From Paraburkholderia sp. (lineage in GTDB: Bacteria > Pseudomonadota > Gammaproteobacteria > Burkholderiales > Burkholderiaceae), in assembly GCA_004322045.1 (NCBI GenBank), contig SCRN01000044.1, forward strand, positions 1-64,000: DNA of 64,000 bases. The letters run 5' to 3'. Positions 1 to 8,914 of the stretch are shown here, in pieces. How positions within the stretch are numbered: position 1 is the stretch's first letter; each line of letters begins with the position of its first letter. The notes beneath the pieces were generated by a model that ran no database searches, was not told the origin of the DNA, and saw nothing but the letters and a program-made list of their open reading frames with translations. Position numbers and translations under genes: made by a program.

Positions 1-121
1 CCGGCGCAAACCCGCTCGCCGTAAGGCCCCGCTTCCCTTCGCTCAGTCGCACTGACTGCGCGAAAGGGCGTGATTCTAGGCGCGTTCTCAACGCGCCGCA
101 AGCAAAATTTCGGGGTGACGG
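1..121. other. Intergenic sequence at left edge, with hairpins
   Basis: No gene is visible in these 121 bases. There is a perfect 8-bp stem at 79-86/90-97 (GGCGCGTT, loop CTC, AACGCGCC). It lies just past the paaF stop on the minus strand and could end that transcript, although no clear T-run follows. A looser hairpin rich in CAGTC/GACTG lies at about 35-67. Neither is a confident terminator. Confidence 0.3.
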
Positions 122-898
122 TCAGCGATGCTTGAACACCGGCTTACGCTTCTCGAGGAACGCGGCCATCCCCTCTTTCTGATCTTCCGTCGCAAACAGC
201 GAATGGAACAGCCGACGTTCGAAGCGGATGCCTTCTGCAAGCGTCGTCTCATACGCACTGTTGACCGATTCCTTCACCATCATGACGGCCGGCAACGGAA
301 ACTCGGCGATCGTCGCGGCCGCCGCAAGCGCCTCGTCAAGTAGCGACGCCGCCGGCACGACACGGGACACCAGCCCAGCGCGTTCAGCCTCCGCGGCGTC
401 CATGAATCGCGCAGTCAAACACATATCCATCGCCTTCGCTTTCGACACCGCCCGTGGCAGGCGCTGCGTACCGCCCGCGCCCGGCATCACGCCAAGCTTG
501 ATTTCCGGTTGTCCGAACTTGGCTGTATCCGCCGCGATCACGATGTCGCACATCATCGCGAGCTCGCAGCCCCCGCCCAGCGCAAAGCCCGCCACGGCCG
601 CAATGATCGGCTTGCGAATGGTGCGCACCGTCTCCCAATTGCGAGTGATGTACTCGCTCTTGTACACATCCATGTAGGTATAAGTCGCCATCATGCCGAT
701 GTCGGCGCCGGCCGCGAACGCTTTCTCGCTGCCCGTGACGACGATGGCGCCGATGCCGTCGTCGGCATCGAAAGCGCGCAGCGCTGCGCCAAGCTCGTCC
801 ATCAACGCGTCGTTCAAAGCATTCAGCGCTTTCGGTCGGTTCAGCGTCACGAGGCCCACCCGCCCACGCGTTTCGACCTGAATGTTTTCGTAGCTCAT
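122..898 (-). CDS. paaF: Enoyl-CoA hydratase, phenylacetate pathway (PaaF type)
   Basis: This is a crotonase-fold protein of 258 aa, the usual length for PaaF. In the pathway it hydrates the ring-opened 2,3-dehydroadipyl-CoA to 3-hydroxyadipyl-CoA in the cytoplasm. The oxyanion-hole segment (AAGADI, about residue 62) is present. So are both catalytic glutamate contexts of true hydratases, [11 protein letters not shown] and [16 protein letters not shown] chose the start at 898 because a GGAGG Shine-Dalgarno lies just upstream; a longer reading to 976 lacks support. It is transcribed divergently from paaN across a 164-bp gap that holds a TetR-type palindrome. Naming it paaF rather than a generic fatty-acid hydratase rests on the neighbouring paa genes. 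Confidence 0.88.
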   Translation of the reverse strand: MSYENIQVETRGRVGLVTLNRPKALNALNDALMDELGAALRAFDADDGIGAIVVTGSEKAFAAGADIGMMATYTYMDVYKSEYITRNWETVRTIRKPIIAAVAGFALGGGCELAMMCDIVIAADTAKFGQPEIKLGVMPGAGGTQRLPRAVSKAKAMDMCLTARFMDAAEAERAGLVSRVVPAASLLDEALAAAATIAEFPLPAVMMVKESVNSAYETTLAEGIRFERRLFHSLFATEDQKEGMAAFLEKRKPVFKHR

Positions 899-975
899 GC
901 ATCCTCCATTTCTTAGGTGTCGATAGGGCGCGAAAAGCTTTCGCGCCTGCCCGGAAACAATGCTAACATTCGCCA

Positions 976-989
976 ACCAACCGGTCGGT
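976..989. promoter_or_regulatory. Candidate PaaR (TetR-type) operator between paaF and paaN
   Basis: The sequence ACCAACCGGTCGGT is a 14-bp palindrome with one mismatched pair (ACC-N-ACC/GGT-N-GGT). It sits near the middle of the divergent paaF/paaN intergenic region. Phenylacetate genes in Burkholderia are known to be repressed by the TetR-family regulator PaaR, relieved by phenylacetyl-CoA. Assigning this site to PaaR is inference. No regulator gene for it lies in the window. Confidence 0.55.
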
Positions 990-1062
990 CGATTAATTGA
1001 TACGATCCTTCGTCGATTACCGGCCGGCCTTCGTCCAACGCCTGGCCTGCCCCTGTCTCGCT

Positions 1063-2772
1063 ATGACCCATCCTTTATTTGCGAAGCACGAAGACACGCT
1101 GAAGACCGCTCTCGACGCCATCGGCTCGCGCGGCTATTGGAGCCCGTTCGCGGAAATGCCCAGCCCCAAAGTGTACGGGGAAACCGCCAATGCAGATGGA
1201 GAGGCCGCCTTCAAAGCGCATCTGGACCATCCATTCGAACTCGACCAGCCCAGTACCGGCGAATCGATCGGGGCGGAGCGCTCGCCGTTCGGTTTCGCGC
1301 TCGGTGTACGTTACCCGAAGGCCGATATCGACGCGCTGATCGCCGCGGCCACCGCCGCCGAGAAAACCTGGCGCAAGGCTGGCCCCACGGCGTGGATCGG
1401 CGTCAGTCTCGAAATCTTGAGCCGCTTGAACCGCGCCAGCTTCGAGATCGCCTACAGCGTGATGCACACTACCGGCCAAGCATTCATGATGGCTTTCCAA
1501 GCCGGTGGCCCGCACGCCCAGGATCGCGCGCTCGAGGCCGTGGCCTACGCTTGGGACGAACTGCGCAAAATCCCGGCGGACGCGTACTGGGAAAAGCCCC
1601 AGGGCAAGAACCCGCCCCTTGCCATGCACAAGCGCTTCACCATCGTGCCGCGCGGCATCGGGCTCGTGCTCGGCTGCTGCACATTCCCGACTTGGAACGG
1701 CTACCCGGGCCTGTTCGCCGATCTGGCAACGGGCAACGCCGTCATCGTCAAGCCGCATCCGGGCGCCATCTTGCCGCTCGCCGTCACGGTGCGTATCGCG
1801 CGGGAAGTGCTGCGCGAAGCCGGCTTCGATCCGAACGTCGTGACGTTGCTCGCCACTGAGGCGAACGATGGCCCGCTGGTTCAAGATCTCGCACTTCGGC
1901 CGGAAATCAAGCTGATCGACTTCACCGGCAGCACGGCGAACGGAACCTGGCTCGAGCGCAACGCACATCAGGCTCAAGTATTCACCGAGAAAGCCGGCGT
2001 CAACCAGATCGTGATCGACTCGGTCGACGATCTAAAGGCAGCCGTGCGCAACATCGCGTTCTCGCTCGCGCTGTATTCCGGCCAAATGTGCACGGCGCCG
2101 CAGAACATCTATGTGCCGCGCGACGGCATTCGCACCGCAGAAGGTCACGCGAGCTTCGATGAAGTCGCACAGGCGCTCGCGGGCGCCGTGCAAAAGCTCG
2201 TAAGCGATCCCGCCCGCGCCGTCGAGTTGCTTGGCGCGATCCAGAACGAGAGCGTGGCAAGTCGAATAGATGAAGCAAACTCGCTCGGCCGCGTGCTTCT
2301 GGCCAGTCAGACGCTCGAGCACCCGTCCTTTCCCCAAGCGCGCGTACGCACGCCGCTGGTCGTCCAACTAGACGCCGCCAAAGATATGGCGAAGTTCAGC
2401 GGCGAATGGTTCGGCCCGATCTCGTTCGTGATCGCGACCGATTCGACGCAGCAATCGCTCCAATTGGCCGCATCGCTGGCAGCGCAGCACGGCGCCTTGA
2501 CGTTGTCGGTGTACAGCACCGACGATACGACGATCGAAGCCGCGCACGAAGCGGCGATCGACGGTGGCGTGGCGCTCTCGATCAACCTGACAGGTGGCGT
2601 TTTCATCAATCAGTCCGCCGCATTTTCAGATTTCCATGGGACCGGCGCCAACCCGGCCGCCAACGCTGCGCTGACCGATGCTGCGTTCGTCGCAAACCGC
2701 TTCCGCGTCGTTCAAAGCCGGGTGCATGTTGCACCGCGCGAGTCGTCAGCGGAAGCCGGCCGAACGGCATAG
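1063..2772 (+). CDS. paaN: Phenylacetate degradation ring-opening aldehyde dehydrogenase (PaaN/PaaZ)
   Basis: This 569-aa protein is an aldehyde dehydrogenase of the PaaN family. It has the functional role of the dehydrogenase half of E. coli PaaZ: oxidising the semialdehyde formed when the oxepin-CoA ring opens. The catalytic cysteine context is visible (SGQMCTAPQN, about residue 345), as is the substrate/cofactor segment FTGSTANG. There is no C-terminal MaoC hydratase domain, so ring hydrolysis must be done by another protein, as in other PaaN-type organisms. The start at 1063 (MTHPLFAKH) matches family N-termini; an upstream ATG at 997 would add 22 atypical residues. It is the first gene of the rightward paa run. 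Confidence 0.9.
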   Translation: MTHPLFAKHEDTLKTALDAIGSRGYWSPFAEMPSPKVYGETANADGEAAFKAHLDHPFELDQPSTGESIGAERSPFGFALGVRYPKADIDALIAAATAAEKTWRKAGPTAWIGVSLEILSRLNRASFEIAYSVMHTTGQAFMMAFQAGGPHAQDRALEAVAYAWDELRKIPADAYWEKPQGKNPPLAMHKRFTIVPRGIGLVLGCCTFPTWNGYPGLFADLATGNAVIVKPHPGAILPLAVTVRIAREVLREAGFDPNVVTLLATEANDGPLVQDLALRPEIKLIDFTGSTANGTWLERNAHQAQVFTEKAGVNQIVIDSVDDLKAAVRNIAFSLALYSGQMCTAPQNIYVPRDGIRTAEGHASFDEVAQALAGAVQKLVSDPARAVELLGAIQNESVASRIDEANSLGRVLLASQTLEHPSFPQARVRTPLVVQLDAAKDMAKFSGEWFGPISFVIATDSTQQSLQLAASLAAQHGALTLSVYSTDDTTIEAAHEAAIDGGVALSINLTGGVFINQSAAFSDFHGTGANPAANAALTDAAFVANRFRVVQSRVHVAPRESSAEAGRTA

Positions 2773-2787
2773 TCCACCCGGGCGAAT

Positions 2788-2807
2788 GGAGCCGGCGCCC
2801 CGGCTCC
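2788..2807 (+). repeat. GC-rich hairpin between paaN and paaJ
   Basis: A perfect 8-bp stem (GGAGCCGG/CCGGCTCC) with a 4-nt loop starts 16 nt after the paaN stop. It is followed by TCTAATAT rather than a T-run. It could be a weak attenuator or an RNA-processing/stability hairpin inside the operon. A TAATAT hexamer right after it resembles a -10 box, but no good -35 accompanies it. Confidence 0.45.
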
Positions 2808-2869
2808 TCTAATATGCACTCCATAGACCCCGTTGCCGTGACAGGGTCCCGTTCGCTGGAAACCATCCG

Positions 2870-4072
2870 ATGACCGATGCCTATATTTGCGATGCCATTC
2901 GCACCCCTATCGGCCGCTACGGCGGCGTATTGAAAGACGTCCGTGCGGACGACCTCGCAGCCGTGCCCATCAGGGCGCTCATGGAGCGCAACCCGGGCGT
3001 GGACTGGCGCGCGCTGGACGACATCATCTACGGCTGCGCAAACCAGGCAGGGGAAGACAACCGCAACGTCGCTCGCATGGCCGCGCTGCTGGCCGGTTTG
3101 CCGACCGATGCGCCCGGGTCCACGATCAACCGGCTCTGCGGCTCGGGAATGGACGCTGTCGGCTCCGCCGCGCGCGCACTGAAAGCCGGTGACGCCCGCA
3201 TGATGATCGCCGGCGGCGTCGAGAGCATGACTCGGGCTCCCTTCGTCATGGGCAAAGCGGCGAGCGCGTTCTCACGGCAAGCCGAGATCTACGACACGAC
3301 CATCGGCTGGCGCTTCATCAATGCGCGTCTGAAAACGCAATACGGCGTCGATTCGATGCCGGAAACAGGCGAAAACGTCGCCGCACAATTCTCGGTCAGC
3401 CGGGCCGACCAAGACGCCTTCGCGCTACGCAGCCAGCAGAAGGCAGCGCGCGCGCAGGCAGATGGCACGCTCGCGCAAGAGATCGTGCCGGTCGAAATCC
3501 CGCAAAAGAAAGGCGAGCCGCTCATCGTCACTCGTGACGAGCACCCGCGAGAGACATCGCTCGAAGCGCTCGCCAGGCTCAAAGGCGTCGTTCGCCCGGA
3601 TGGAACCGTCACGGCCGGCAATGCATCGGGCGTGAACGACGGTGCTTGCGCGCTGCTGCTTGCCAATGAAGAAGCGGCATCGCAGTACGGTCTGCGTCGG
3701 CGCGCACGTGTGCTCGGCATGGCCACGGCCGGCGTCGAGCCGCGCATCATGGGGATCGGCCCCGCTCCCGCCACGCAAAAGCTGCTGCAACGGCTCGCGA
3801 TGTCGCTCGCACAATTCGACGTGATCGAACTGAACGAGGCGTTCGCGTCGCAGGGCCTCGCGGTGTTGCGCACGCTAGGTGTGGCCGACGACGATCCACG
3901 CGTCAATCCGAACGGCGGCGCAATCGCGCTCGGCCATCCGCTCGGGGCCTCCGGAGCGCGGCTCGTCACGACCGCGCTTTATCAACTGGAACGCACCGGC
4001 GGCCGATATGCCTTATGCACCATGTGCATCGGCGTCGGACAAGGGATTGCACTGGCCATCGAGCGGACGTAG
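2870..4072 (+). CDS. paaJ: 3-oxoadipyl-CoA / 3-oxo-5,6-dehydrosuberyl-CoA thiolase
   Basis: This thiolase-fold acetyl-CoA acyltransferase is 400 aa. It carries the nucleophilic Cys90 (NRLCGSGMDA), the histidine loop GHPLGASGA near residue 355 and the second active-site cysteine in CTMCIGVGQG near the C-terminus. Enzymes of this subfamily (PcaF/PaaJ) cleave 3-oxoadipyl-CoA to succinyl-CoA plus acetyl-CoA; in the phenylacetate pathway they also act on the C8 intermediate. Its position between paaN and paaG favours the phenylacetate role. A pcaF role in protocatechuate degradation cannot be excluded from sequence. Confidence 0.88.
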   Translation: MTDAYICDAIRTPIGRYGGVLKDVRADDLAAVPIRALMERNPGVDWRALDDIIYGCANQAGEDNRNVARMAALLAGLPTDAPGSTINRLCGSGMDAVGSAARALKAGDARMMIAGGVESMTRAPFVMGKAASAFSRQAEIYDTTIGWRFINARLKTQYGVDSMPETGENVAAQFSVSRADQDAFALRSQQKAARAQADGTLAQEIVPVEIPQKKGEPLIVTRDEHPRETSLEALARLKGVVRPDGTVTAGNASGVNDGACALLLANEEAASQYGLRRRARVLGMATAGVEPRIMGIGPAPATQKLLQRLAMSLAQFDVIELNEAFASQGLAVLRTLGVADDDPRVNPNGGAIALGHPLGASGARLVTTALYQLERTGGRYALCTMCIGVGQGIALAIERT

Positions 4073-4147
4073 CAACCCGGGCCGCGAAGAACGCTAGTTC
4101 GATGGCTGCCACGCGCCGCGCAACGGAATGAATGGAGGAGACAATCG

Positions 4148-4939
4148 ATGCAAGATGAAGCAATTCGCGTCGAGATCGAAGCGACGACGCATGTCGCCAC
4201 GGTGACACTGAACCGCCCCGACAAGCTCAATAGCTTCACGCGCGCAATGCACAAGCAATTGAGCGACGCGTTGGACCGAGCGGTCGCCGCAGGTGCGCGA
4301 GCGCTCGTATTGACAGGCGCCGGCAGGGGGTTCTGCGCCGGCCAGGATTTGGCGGACCTGAGCTTCGAGCCGGGCGCGATGACGGATCTGGGCGCATTGA
4401 TCGACGAGTACTTCAACCCGCTCGTGCGCCGCCTTCAAGCGCTACCGTTGCCGGTCATCGCCGCCGTCAACGGCATCGCAGCCGGCGCAGGCGCCAATTT
4501 AGCCTTTGCATGCGACATCACGATCGCCGCGCGCTCGAGCAGCTTCGCCCAGTCGTTCGTCAAGATCGGCCTCATTCCCGACTCGGGCGGCACGGCATTC
4601 TTGCCGCAACGGGTGGGCATGGCACGCGCGCTCGGCCTTGCGATGACGGGTGAGAAGATCAGCGCAGATCAGGCCGAGCGTTGGGGATTGATTTGGCGCG
4701 TCGTCGACGATGCCGAGCTACTTCCCGCCGCCACGCAGCTCGCCACGCAACTGGCTCAGCAACCGACTCGCGCGATCGCCGCCATCAAGCGCGCCATGCG
4801 CGCAAGCACAACCCATTCGCTCGATCAGCAACTCGACCTCGAGCGTGATCTGCAACGCGAACTGGGCAATTCGTACGACTACGCCGAAGGGGTCCAGGCA
4901 TTCATTCAAAAGCGCGCGCCGCGCTTCGAGGGCCGCTGA
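4148..4939 (+). CDS. paaG: 1,2-epoxyphenylacetyl-CoA isomerase (PaaG)
   Basis: This 263-aa crotonase family member has a good GGAGGAGA Shine-Dalgarno 9 nt before the ATG. The positions that hold the two catalytic glutamates in hydratases are replaced (NLAFACD and VKIGLIPDSGG), while an aspartate is retained in PDSGGT. That pattern fits an isomerase rather than a hydratase. PaaG converts ring-1,2-epoxyphenylacetyl-CoA to oxepin-CoA and also isomerises a later double bond. The next gene, paaI, starts one base after its stop, so the two are co-translated. Confidence 0.87.
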   Translation: MQDEAIRVEIEATTHVATVTLNRPDKLNSFTRAMHKQLSDALDRAVAAGARALVLTGAGRGFCAGQDLADLSFEPGAMTDLGALIDEYFNPLVRRLQALPLPVIAAVNGIAAGAGANLAFACDITIAARSSSFAQSFVKIGLIPDSGGTAFLPQRVGMARALGLAMTGEKISADQAERWGLIWRVVDDAELLPAATQLATQLAQQPTRAIAAIKRAMRASTTHSLDQQLDLERDLQRELGNSYDYAEGVQAFIQKRAPRFEGR

Positions 4940-4940
4940 A

Positions 4941-5420
4941 ATGTCGTCTACCGAAACCCAAGCAGCGCGTGAACATGCCGTTTCGGCACAACTGCAACCC
5001 GACGAACTCGCGCGCGCCGTCGGGCGCGCCATGTACGAGGCGGATGCGTGCAGCCGCGCGCTCGGCTTCGAACTCGTCGAAGTGCGCGCGGGCTATGCGC
5101 GCATGCGCGCCGCCATCCGGCCGGACTTTCTCAATGGCCACAACATTTGCCATGGCGGACTGATCTTTACGTTGGCCGATTCGACGTTCGCGTTCGCTTG
5201 CAACTCATACAACGTCAATACGGTAGCCTCGGGCTGCTCGATCGAGTTCTTGCGCCCCGTTCACGGCGGCGACACGCTCACCGCCGAGGCGGTGGAGCAA
5301 ACGATCAGTGGCCGCACCGGCATATACGACATTCGCGTCGTCAACGATTCAGGCGAAACGGTAGCGATGTTTCGCGGCAAGTCCGCAAACATCAAGGGGC
5401 ACGTGATTCCCCCAGCGTAA
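4941..5420 (+). CDS. paaI: Hydroxyphenylacetyl-CoA thioesterase (PaaI)
   Basis: This is a 159-aa hot-dog-fold thioesterase. The signature NGHNICHGGLIFTLAD carries the catalytic aspartate and the typical His-Gly-Gly turn of PaaI. The enzyme rescues CoA from dead-end hydroxyphenylacetyl-CoA products of the epoxidation step. The start is one base downstream of the paaG stop, which indicates translational coupling. A longer frame reaching back to 4710 lies inside paaG and is not needed. Confidence 0.88.
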   Translation: MSSTETQAAREHAVSAQLQPDELARAVGRAMYEADACSRALGFELVEVRAGYARMRAAIRPDFLNGHNICHGGLIFTLADSTFAFACNSYNVNTVASGCSIEFLRPVHGGDTLTAEAVEQTISGRTGIYDIRVVNDSGETVAMFRGKSANIKGHVIPPA

Positions 5421-5574
5421 GCGGCGCGCCCGCGGCGGCCGCCGCCCGTCCTCTTCACTTCGACGGGCCGTGTGCGCACCGACAAGCGCCCGAAACCGCC
5501 ATTCGTCATACGCGACAGGCTGCTTCCGAGCATGCCTGCGGACAGCTATTCTTAAATGACACAGGAGACATGCG

Positions 5575-6873
5575 ATGAATACCGCGCTGCCGCTCGAACC
5601 GATCGAGACTGCGAGCCGAGACGAGCTCGCCGCCCTTCAGCTGGAACGGCTGAAATGGACGCTCAAGCACGCTTACGAAAACTCGGTCGTCTACCGCCGC
5701 AAATTCGACGAAGCGGGCGTCCACCCGGAAGACCTCAAAACGCTGGCCGATCTTTCGCGCTTCCCGTTCACGACGAAAAGCGATTTGCGCGATAACTACC
5801 CGTTCGGGATGTTCGCCGTGCCGCAAGAGCAGATCTCGCGCATCCATGCGTCGTCGGGCACGACGGGCAAGCCGACTGTCGTCGGTTATACGGCCCGCGA
5901 TATCGATACGTGGGCCAATCTCGTCGCGCGTTCCATTCGCGCCGCCGGCGCGCGACGCGGCGACAAGGTGCACGTGAGCTACGGCTACGGCCTCTTCACC
6001 GGAGGCCTCGGCGCGCATTACGGCGCGGAGCGCGCGGGGTTGACCGTGATTCCGTTCGGCGGCGGTCAAACCGAAAAACAAGTCCAATTGATCCAGGACT
6101 TCAAGCCCGACATCATCATGGTGACGCCGAGCTACATGCTCGCGATTGCCGATGAGCTCGAGCGACAAGGCGTCGATCCCGCGAGCTGTTCGCTGCGGAT
6201 CGGCATCTTCGGCGCCGAGCCGTGGACGAACGACATGCGTCGCGCCATCGAAGCGCGCATGGGTATCGACGCCGTCGATATTTACGGGCTATCCGAAGTC
6301 ATTGGCCCGGGCGTTGCCTCCGAATGCGCGGAGACGAAGGACGGCCCGACCATCTGGGAAGATCACTTCTATCCGGAAATCATCGACCCGGCCACCGGCG
6401 AAGTTTTGCCCGACGGTGCGTTCGGCGAACTCGTGTTCACGTCGCTGACGAAAGAGGCGCTGCCGATCATCCGCTATCGCACGCGCGACTTGACACGCCT
6501 GCTGCCAGGCACGGCGCGCACGATGCGGCGGATGGAGAAGATCACGGGCCGCTCGGACGACATGATGATCATCCGCGGCGTCAACGTGTTCCCCACTCAA
6601 ATCGAGGAGCTGTTGCTCAAGCAACCGTCGCTCGCGCCGCATTATCAAATCTTGCTGACCAAGGAAGGGCCGCTCGATGTGATGACGCTGAACGTGGAGC
6701 CGTGCCCCGAGACGCAATCGGACGAAGCGACGCTCGCCGCCGCGAAATCGGCGCTCGCGTACGACATCAAAGCGCTCATTGGGGTGACCGCATTGGTGCG
6801 CGTCCTACCGGTGAACGCCATCGAGCGATCGGTGGGCAAAGCGCGGCGGGTTATAGACCAACGAGCGCGCTGA
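5575..6873 (+). CDS. paaK: Phenylacetate-CoA ligase
   Basis: This 432-aa adenylate-forming enzyme activates phenylacetate with ATP and CoA, the first step of the pathway. The AMP-binding P-loop SSGTTGKPTVVGYT (about residues 93-106), the DIYGLSE motif (about residue 240) and the C-terminal hinge region are visible. A good Shine-Dalgarno (AGGAGA) precedes the ATG. The length matches the family. It closes the local paa run; the oxygenase genes paaABCDE and the dehydrogenase paaH are not in this window. It converges on mltA with a 29-bp gap. Confidence 0.93.
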   Translation: MNTALPLEPIETASRDELAALQLERLKWTLKHAYENSVVYRRKFDEAGVHPEDLKTLADLSRFPFTTKSDLRDNYPFGMFAVPQEQISRIHASSGTTGKPTVVGYTARDIDTWANLVARSIRAAGARRGDKVHVSYGYGLFTGGLGAHYGAERAGLTVIPFGGGQTEKQVQLIQDFKPDIIMVTPSYMLAIADELERQGVDPASCSLRIGIFGAEPWTNDMRRAIEARMGIDAVDIYGLSEVIGPGVASECAETKDGPTIWEDHFYPEIIDPATGEVLPDGAFGELVFTSLTKEALPIIRYRTRDLTRLLPGTARTMRRMEKITGRSDDMMIIRGVNVFPTQIEELLLKQPSLAPHYQILLTKEGPLDVMTLNVEPCPETQSDEATLAAAKSALAYDIKALIGVTALVRVLPVNAIERSVGKARRVIDQRAR

Positions 6874-6902
6874 AGCACGGCCCGGCGCGATGGGCCTCGC
6901 GC

Positions 6903-8027
6903 TCAAGAATTCGGCAGCAGCAGCCACATGCGGCCGGCTTGTTTCATCTTGCCCGCTAGATCGCCGGCGTCGTCGCCAAGGCCCCAAAAGTAGTCGGCCC
7001 GCACGCCGCCACGAATCGCCGACCCGGTGTCTTGAGCAAACACGAGCCGGTTCATCGGCGTATTCGTGAACGGCCGCGTCGTTTCCAAAAATACAGCCGT
7101 GCCAAGCGGAATCGAGGCCGGATCGACCGCAATCGAACGCTCGGGCGTGAGCGGCACACCAAGCGCTCCGACGGGCCCATCGCCGCCCGCCGATGCCGGT
7201 TGCGTCTGCGGCATCTCGCGGAAAAAGACGAAGCGCGGGTTCGTATCGAGCAAACTCATGATGCGCGCCGGGTTCGCGCGCGCCCATGCTTTGATGCCTT
7301 GCATCGTCGCCTGCGCCGGCGTGATCTCGCCATGATCGAGCAGCCAGCGGCCGATCGACTTATAGGGCTGATTGTTCGAGCCGCCGTAACCGACCCGCAT
7401 GACGCCGCCGTCGTCGAGCTGAACGCGGCCCGAGCCCTGCACTTGCAAGAAGAACGCTTCGATCGGATCGTCGACCCACACGAGTTCATTGCCGTCGAGC
7501 ACCCCGGAGCGCTCGAGTTGCGCTCGCGGCGGCAACGGTGCGCCCGCGCGATAGCCGGACGGCCAGCGATAGAGCGGATATTGATACGGGCCGCGGCGCG
7601 TGCGCGCGCCATGCAGCAGCGGCTCGTAATACCCCGTGACGAGGCCGTCCACCGATCCGTCGCCGTTCGATAGCTGAAATGGCGTGAAGTAAGTCTCGAA
7701 GAAAGAGCGTGTGCTCGTTGCATCCAAGTCGTCCAGATGCGAGGCGGCCGAGCAGGCACGCCGCCAACTCGCCTGTTGTGCCACGCGCACGCAGTTTTCG
7801 CGCAGCGCGGCAGCCGCCCCGATTAGGGAATCGTCTTGCCACCCGGGCACCTGCTGCCATGCGACGGGCGTCAGCCGCGCCGACGACGCGGCGCCTGTGA
7901 ACGTGTCCGGAGCCCCCGCGCCGATGGTCGCAACGGGCCGGACCATCGGTCGCCCCCCGCACGCCGCCAAGAGCACGGCGGCGAGCAACGCCACAGCCCA
8001 GCCGAAGAAGGACGAATGAATACGCAT
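6903..8027 (-). CDS. mltA: Membrane-bound lytic murein transglycosylase A (lipoprotein)
   Basis: This 374-aa outer-membrane lipoprotein cleaves peptidoglycan with formation of 1,6-anhydromuramic ends. The start at 8027 gives a classic lipoprotein signal: MRIHSS, a hydrophobic stretch, and the lipobox LLAAC at about residues 20-24. The MltA core (VTGYYEPLLHG) and the C-terminal 3D domain (VFAQDTGSAIRG, with aspartates) follow. Longer starts up to 8261 would bury the signal peptide and run over a divergent small gene. The start codon lies only 16-28 bp from that gene's candidate start codons. Confidence 0.92.
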   Translation of the reverse strand: MRIHSSFFGWAVALLAAVLLAACGGRPMVRPVATIGAGAPDTFTGAASSARLTPVAWQQVPGWQDDSLIGAAAALRENCVRVAQQASWRRACSAASHLDDLDATSTRSFFETYFTPFQLSNGDGSVDGLVTGYYEPLLHGARTRRGPYQYPLYRWPSGYRAGAPLPPRAQLERSGVLDGNELVWVDDPIEAFFLQVQGSGRVQLDDGGVMRVGYGGSNNQPYKSIGRWLLDHGEITPAQATMQGIKAWARANPARIMSLLDTNPRFVFFREMPQTQPASAGGDGPVGALGVPLTPERSIAVDPASIPLGTAVFLETTRPFTNTPMNRLVFAQDTGSAIRGGVRADYFWGLGDDAGDLAGKMKQAGRMWLLLPNS

Positions 8028-8055
8028 ACAATGTTCGTTCTTGATGGAAATCGCC

Positions 8056-8205
8056 ATGTCCGACCTGTTCGACGAATACCCGATGCTGATCTTTGCGCTC
8101 GAAGCGCTCGCGGCCCTGACCTTACTCGTTGTCATCGTGGTTTGGACGATGTCGGGCAGAAAAAAGGACGCCGGCACGCATAACGATCGCGGCATGCCGC
8201 GGTAA
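8056..8205 (+). CDS. Small single-pass membrane protein, unknown function
   Basis: A reading frame of 49 codons (53 if the ATG at 8044 is used) encodes an acidic N-terminus (SDLFDEYP). This is followed by about 22 hydrophobic residues (LIFALEALAALTLLVVIVVW) and a basic tail starting SGRKKD. The topology would be N-out, C-in. A weak GGAA precedes the ATG at 8056, and 8044 has no Shine-Dalgarno. I do not recognise a family. It is supported by the coherent transmembrane pattern and by the divergent position to mltA, but it is short enough to be chance. Confidence 0.45.
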   Translation: MSDLFDEYPMLIFALEALAALTLLVVIVVWTMSGRKKDAGTHNDRGMPR

Positions 8206-8304
8206 GGCGAGCGTCGAGCCGGCAGAGGCGGGATCGCCCCGCATCGACGAACAGCACGCACTGCCCCGCGCAGCGCTGCGCCGTAGCGTCAGGCTGGCCG
8301 GCTC

Positions 8305-8679
8305 TCAATGTAGCGTGCGCGGCATTTCCAGCGCGAATTCCGGCACCGGCGCTTCGAACCGTTCGCCATCCTCGGCCACGCAGAAATAGGAGCCGCGCAT
8401 CGCCCCCTGCGGCGTCTCGATCACGGCCCAACTCGTGTACTCGAATTGCTCGCCCGGTTGCAGCAGCGGCTGATGGCCGACCACGCCGAGGCCCTTCACT
8501 TCCTGCACCTGATTTTCGCTGTCGGTGATGACCCAATGGCGCGCGATCAACTGTGCCGGCACCTGCCCCGTGTTGCGGATCGTCAGGGTGTAGGCAAAAG
8601 CATATTGACGGCGCTCGGGATTCGACTGCTCGGGCAAATAGCGCGTCTGAGCCGACACGCTGAATTGATACTGGCTCAT
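8305..8679 (-). CDS. apaG: Co2+/Mg2+ efflux-associated protein ApaG
   Basis: This 124-aa protein has the full ApaG (DUF525) domain, a fibronectin-III-like fold. Recognisable segments are [17 protein letters not shown] and the C-terminal [20 protein letters not shown]. The length is the usual 124-128 aa. The start at 8679 was chosen because the family begins MSQYQF; longer readings have no homology. Its exact biochemical role is unsettled in the literature. It is divergent from rpe, a common arrangement in beta-proteobacteria. Confidence 0.92.
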   Translation of the reverse strand: MSQYQFSVSAQTRYLPEQSNPERRQYAFAYTLTIRNTGQVPAQLIARHWVITDSENQVQEVKGLGVVGHQPLLQPGEQFEYTSWAVIETPQGAMRGSYFCVAEDGERFEAPVPEFALEMPRTLH

Positions 8680-8914
8680 CGTGGTTCCGTTTCTGAAGAA
8701 TCGACGCACCGCGCGGGCGCGATCGAATCGCGGTAAACCGGACGGCTTGCCGCTTGGCGCTTGGGCGCGCCGACTTTCGGTTTCGCATTCTGATCGATGC
8801 GCTTGCCGGCCGCAACCGGTGTGCGATGCGCCGGGCGAGCGCGGCGCACGCCGCACGGTAAAATACGGTTTTTCCGCTCGCGGCCAGCTTGCCGGCTCTC
8901 CCGCCTTTTACGCC

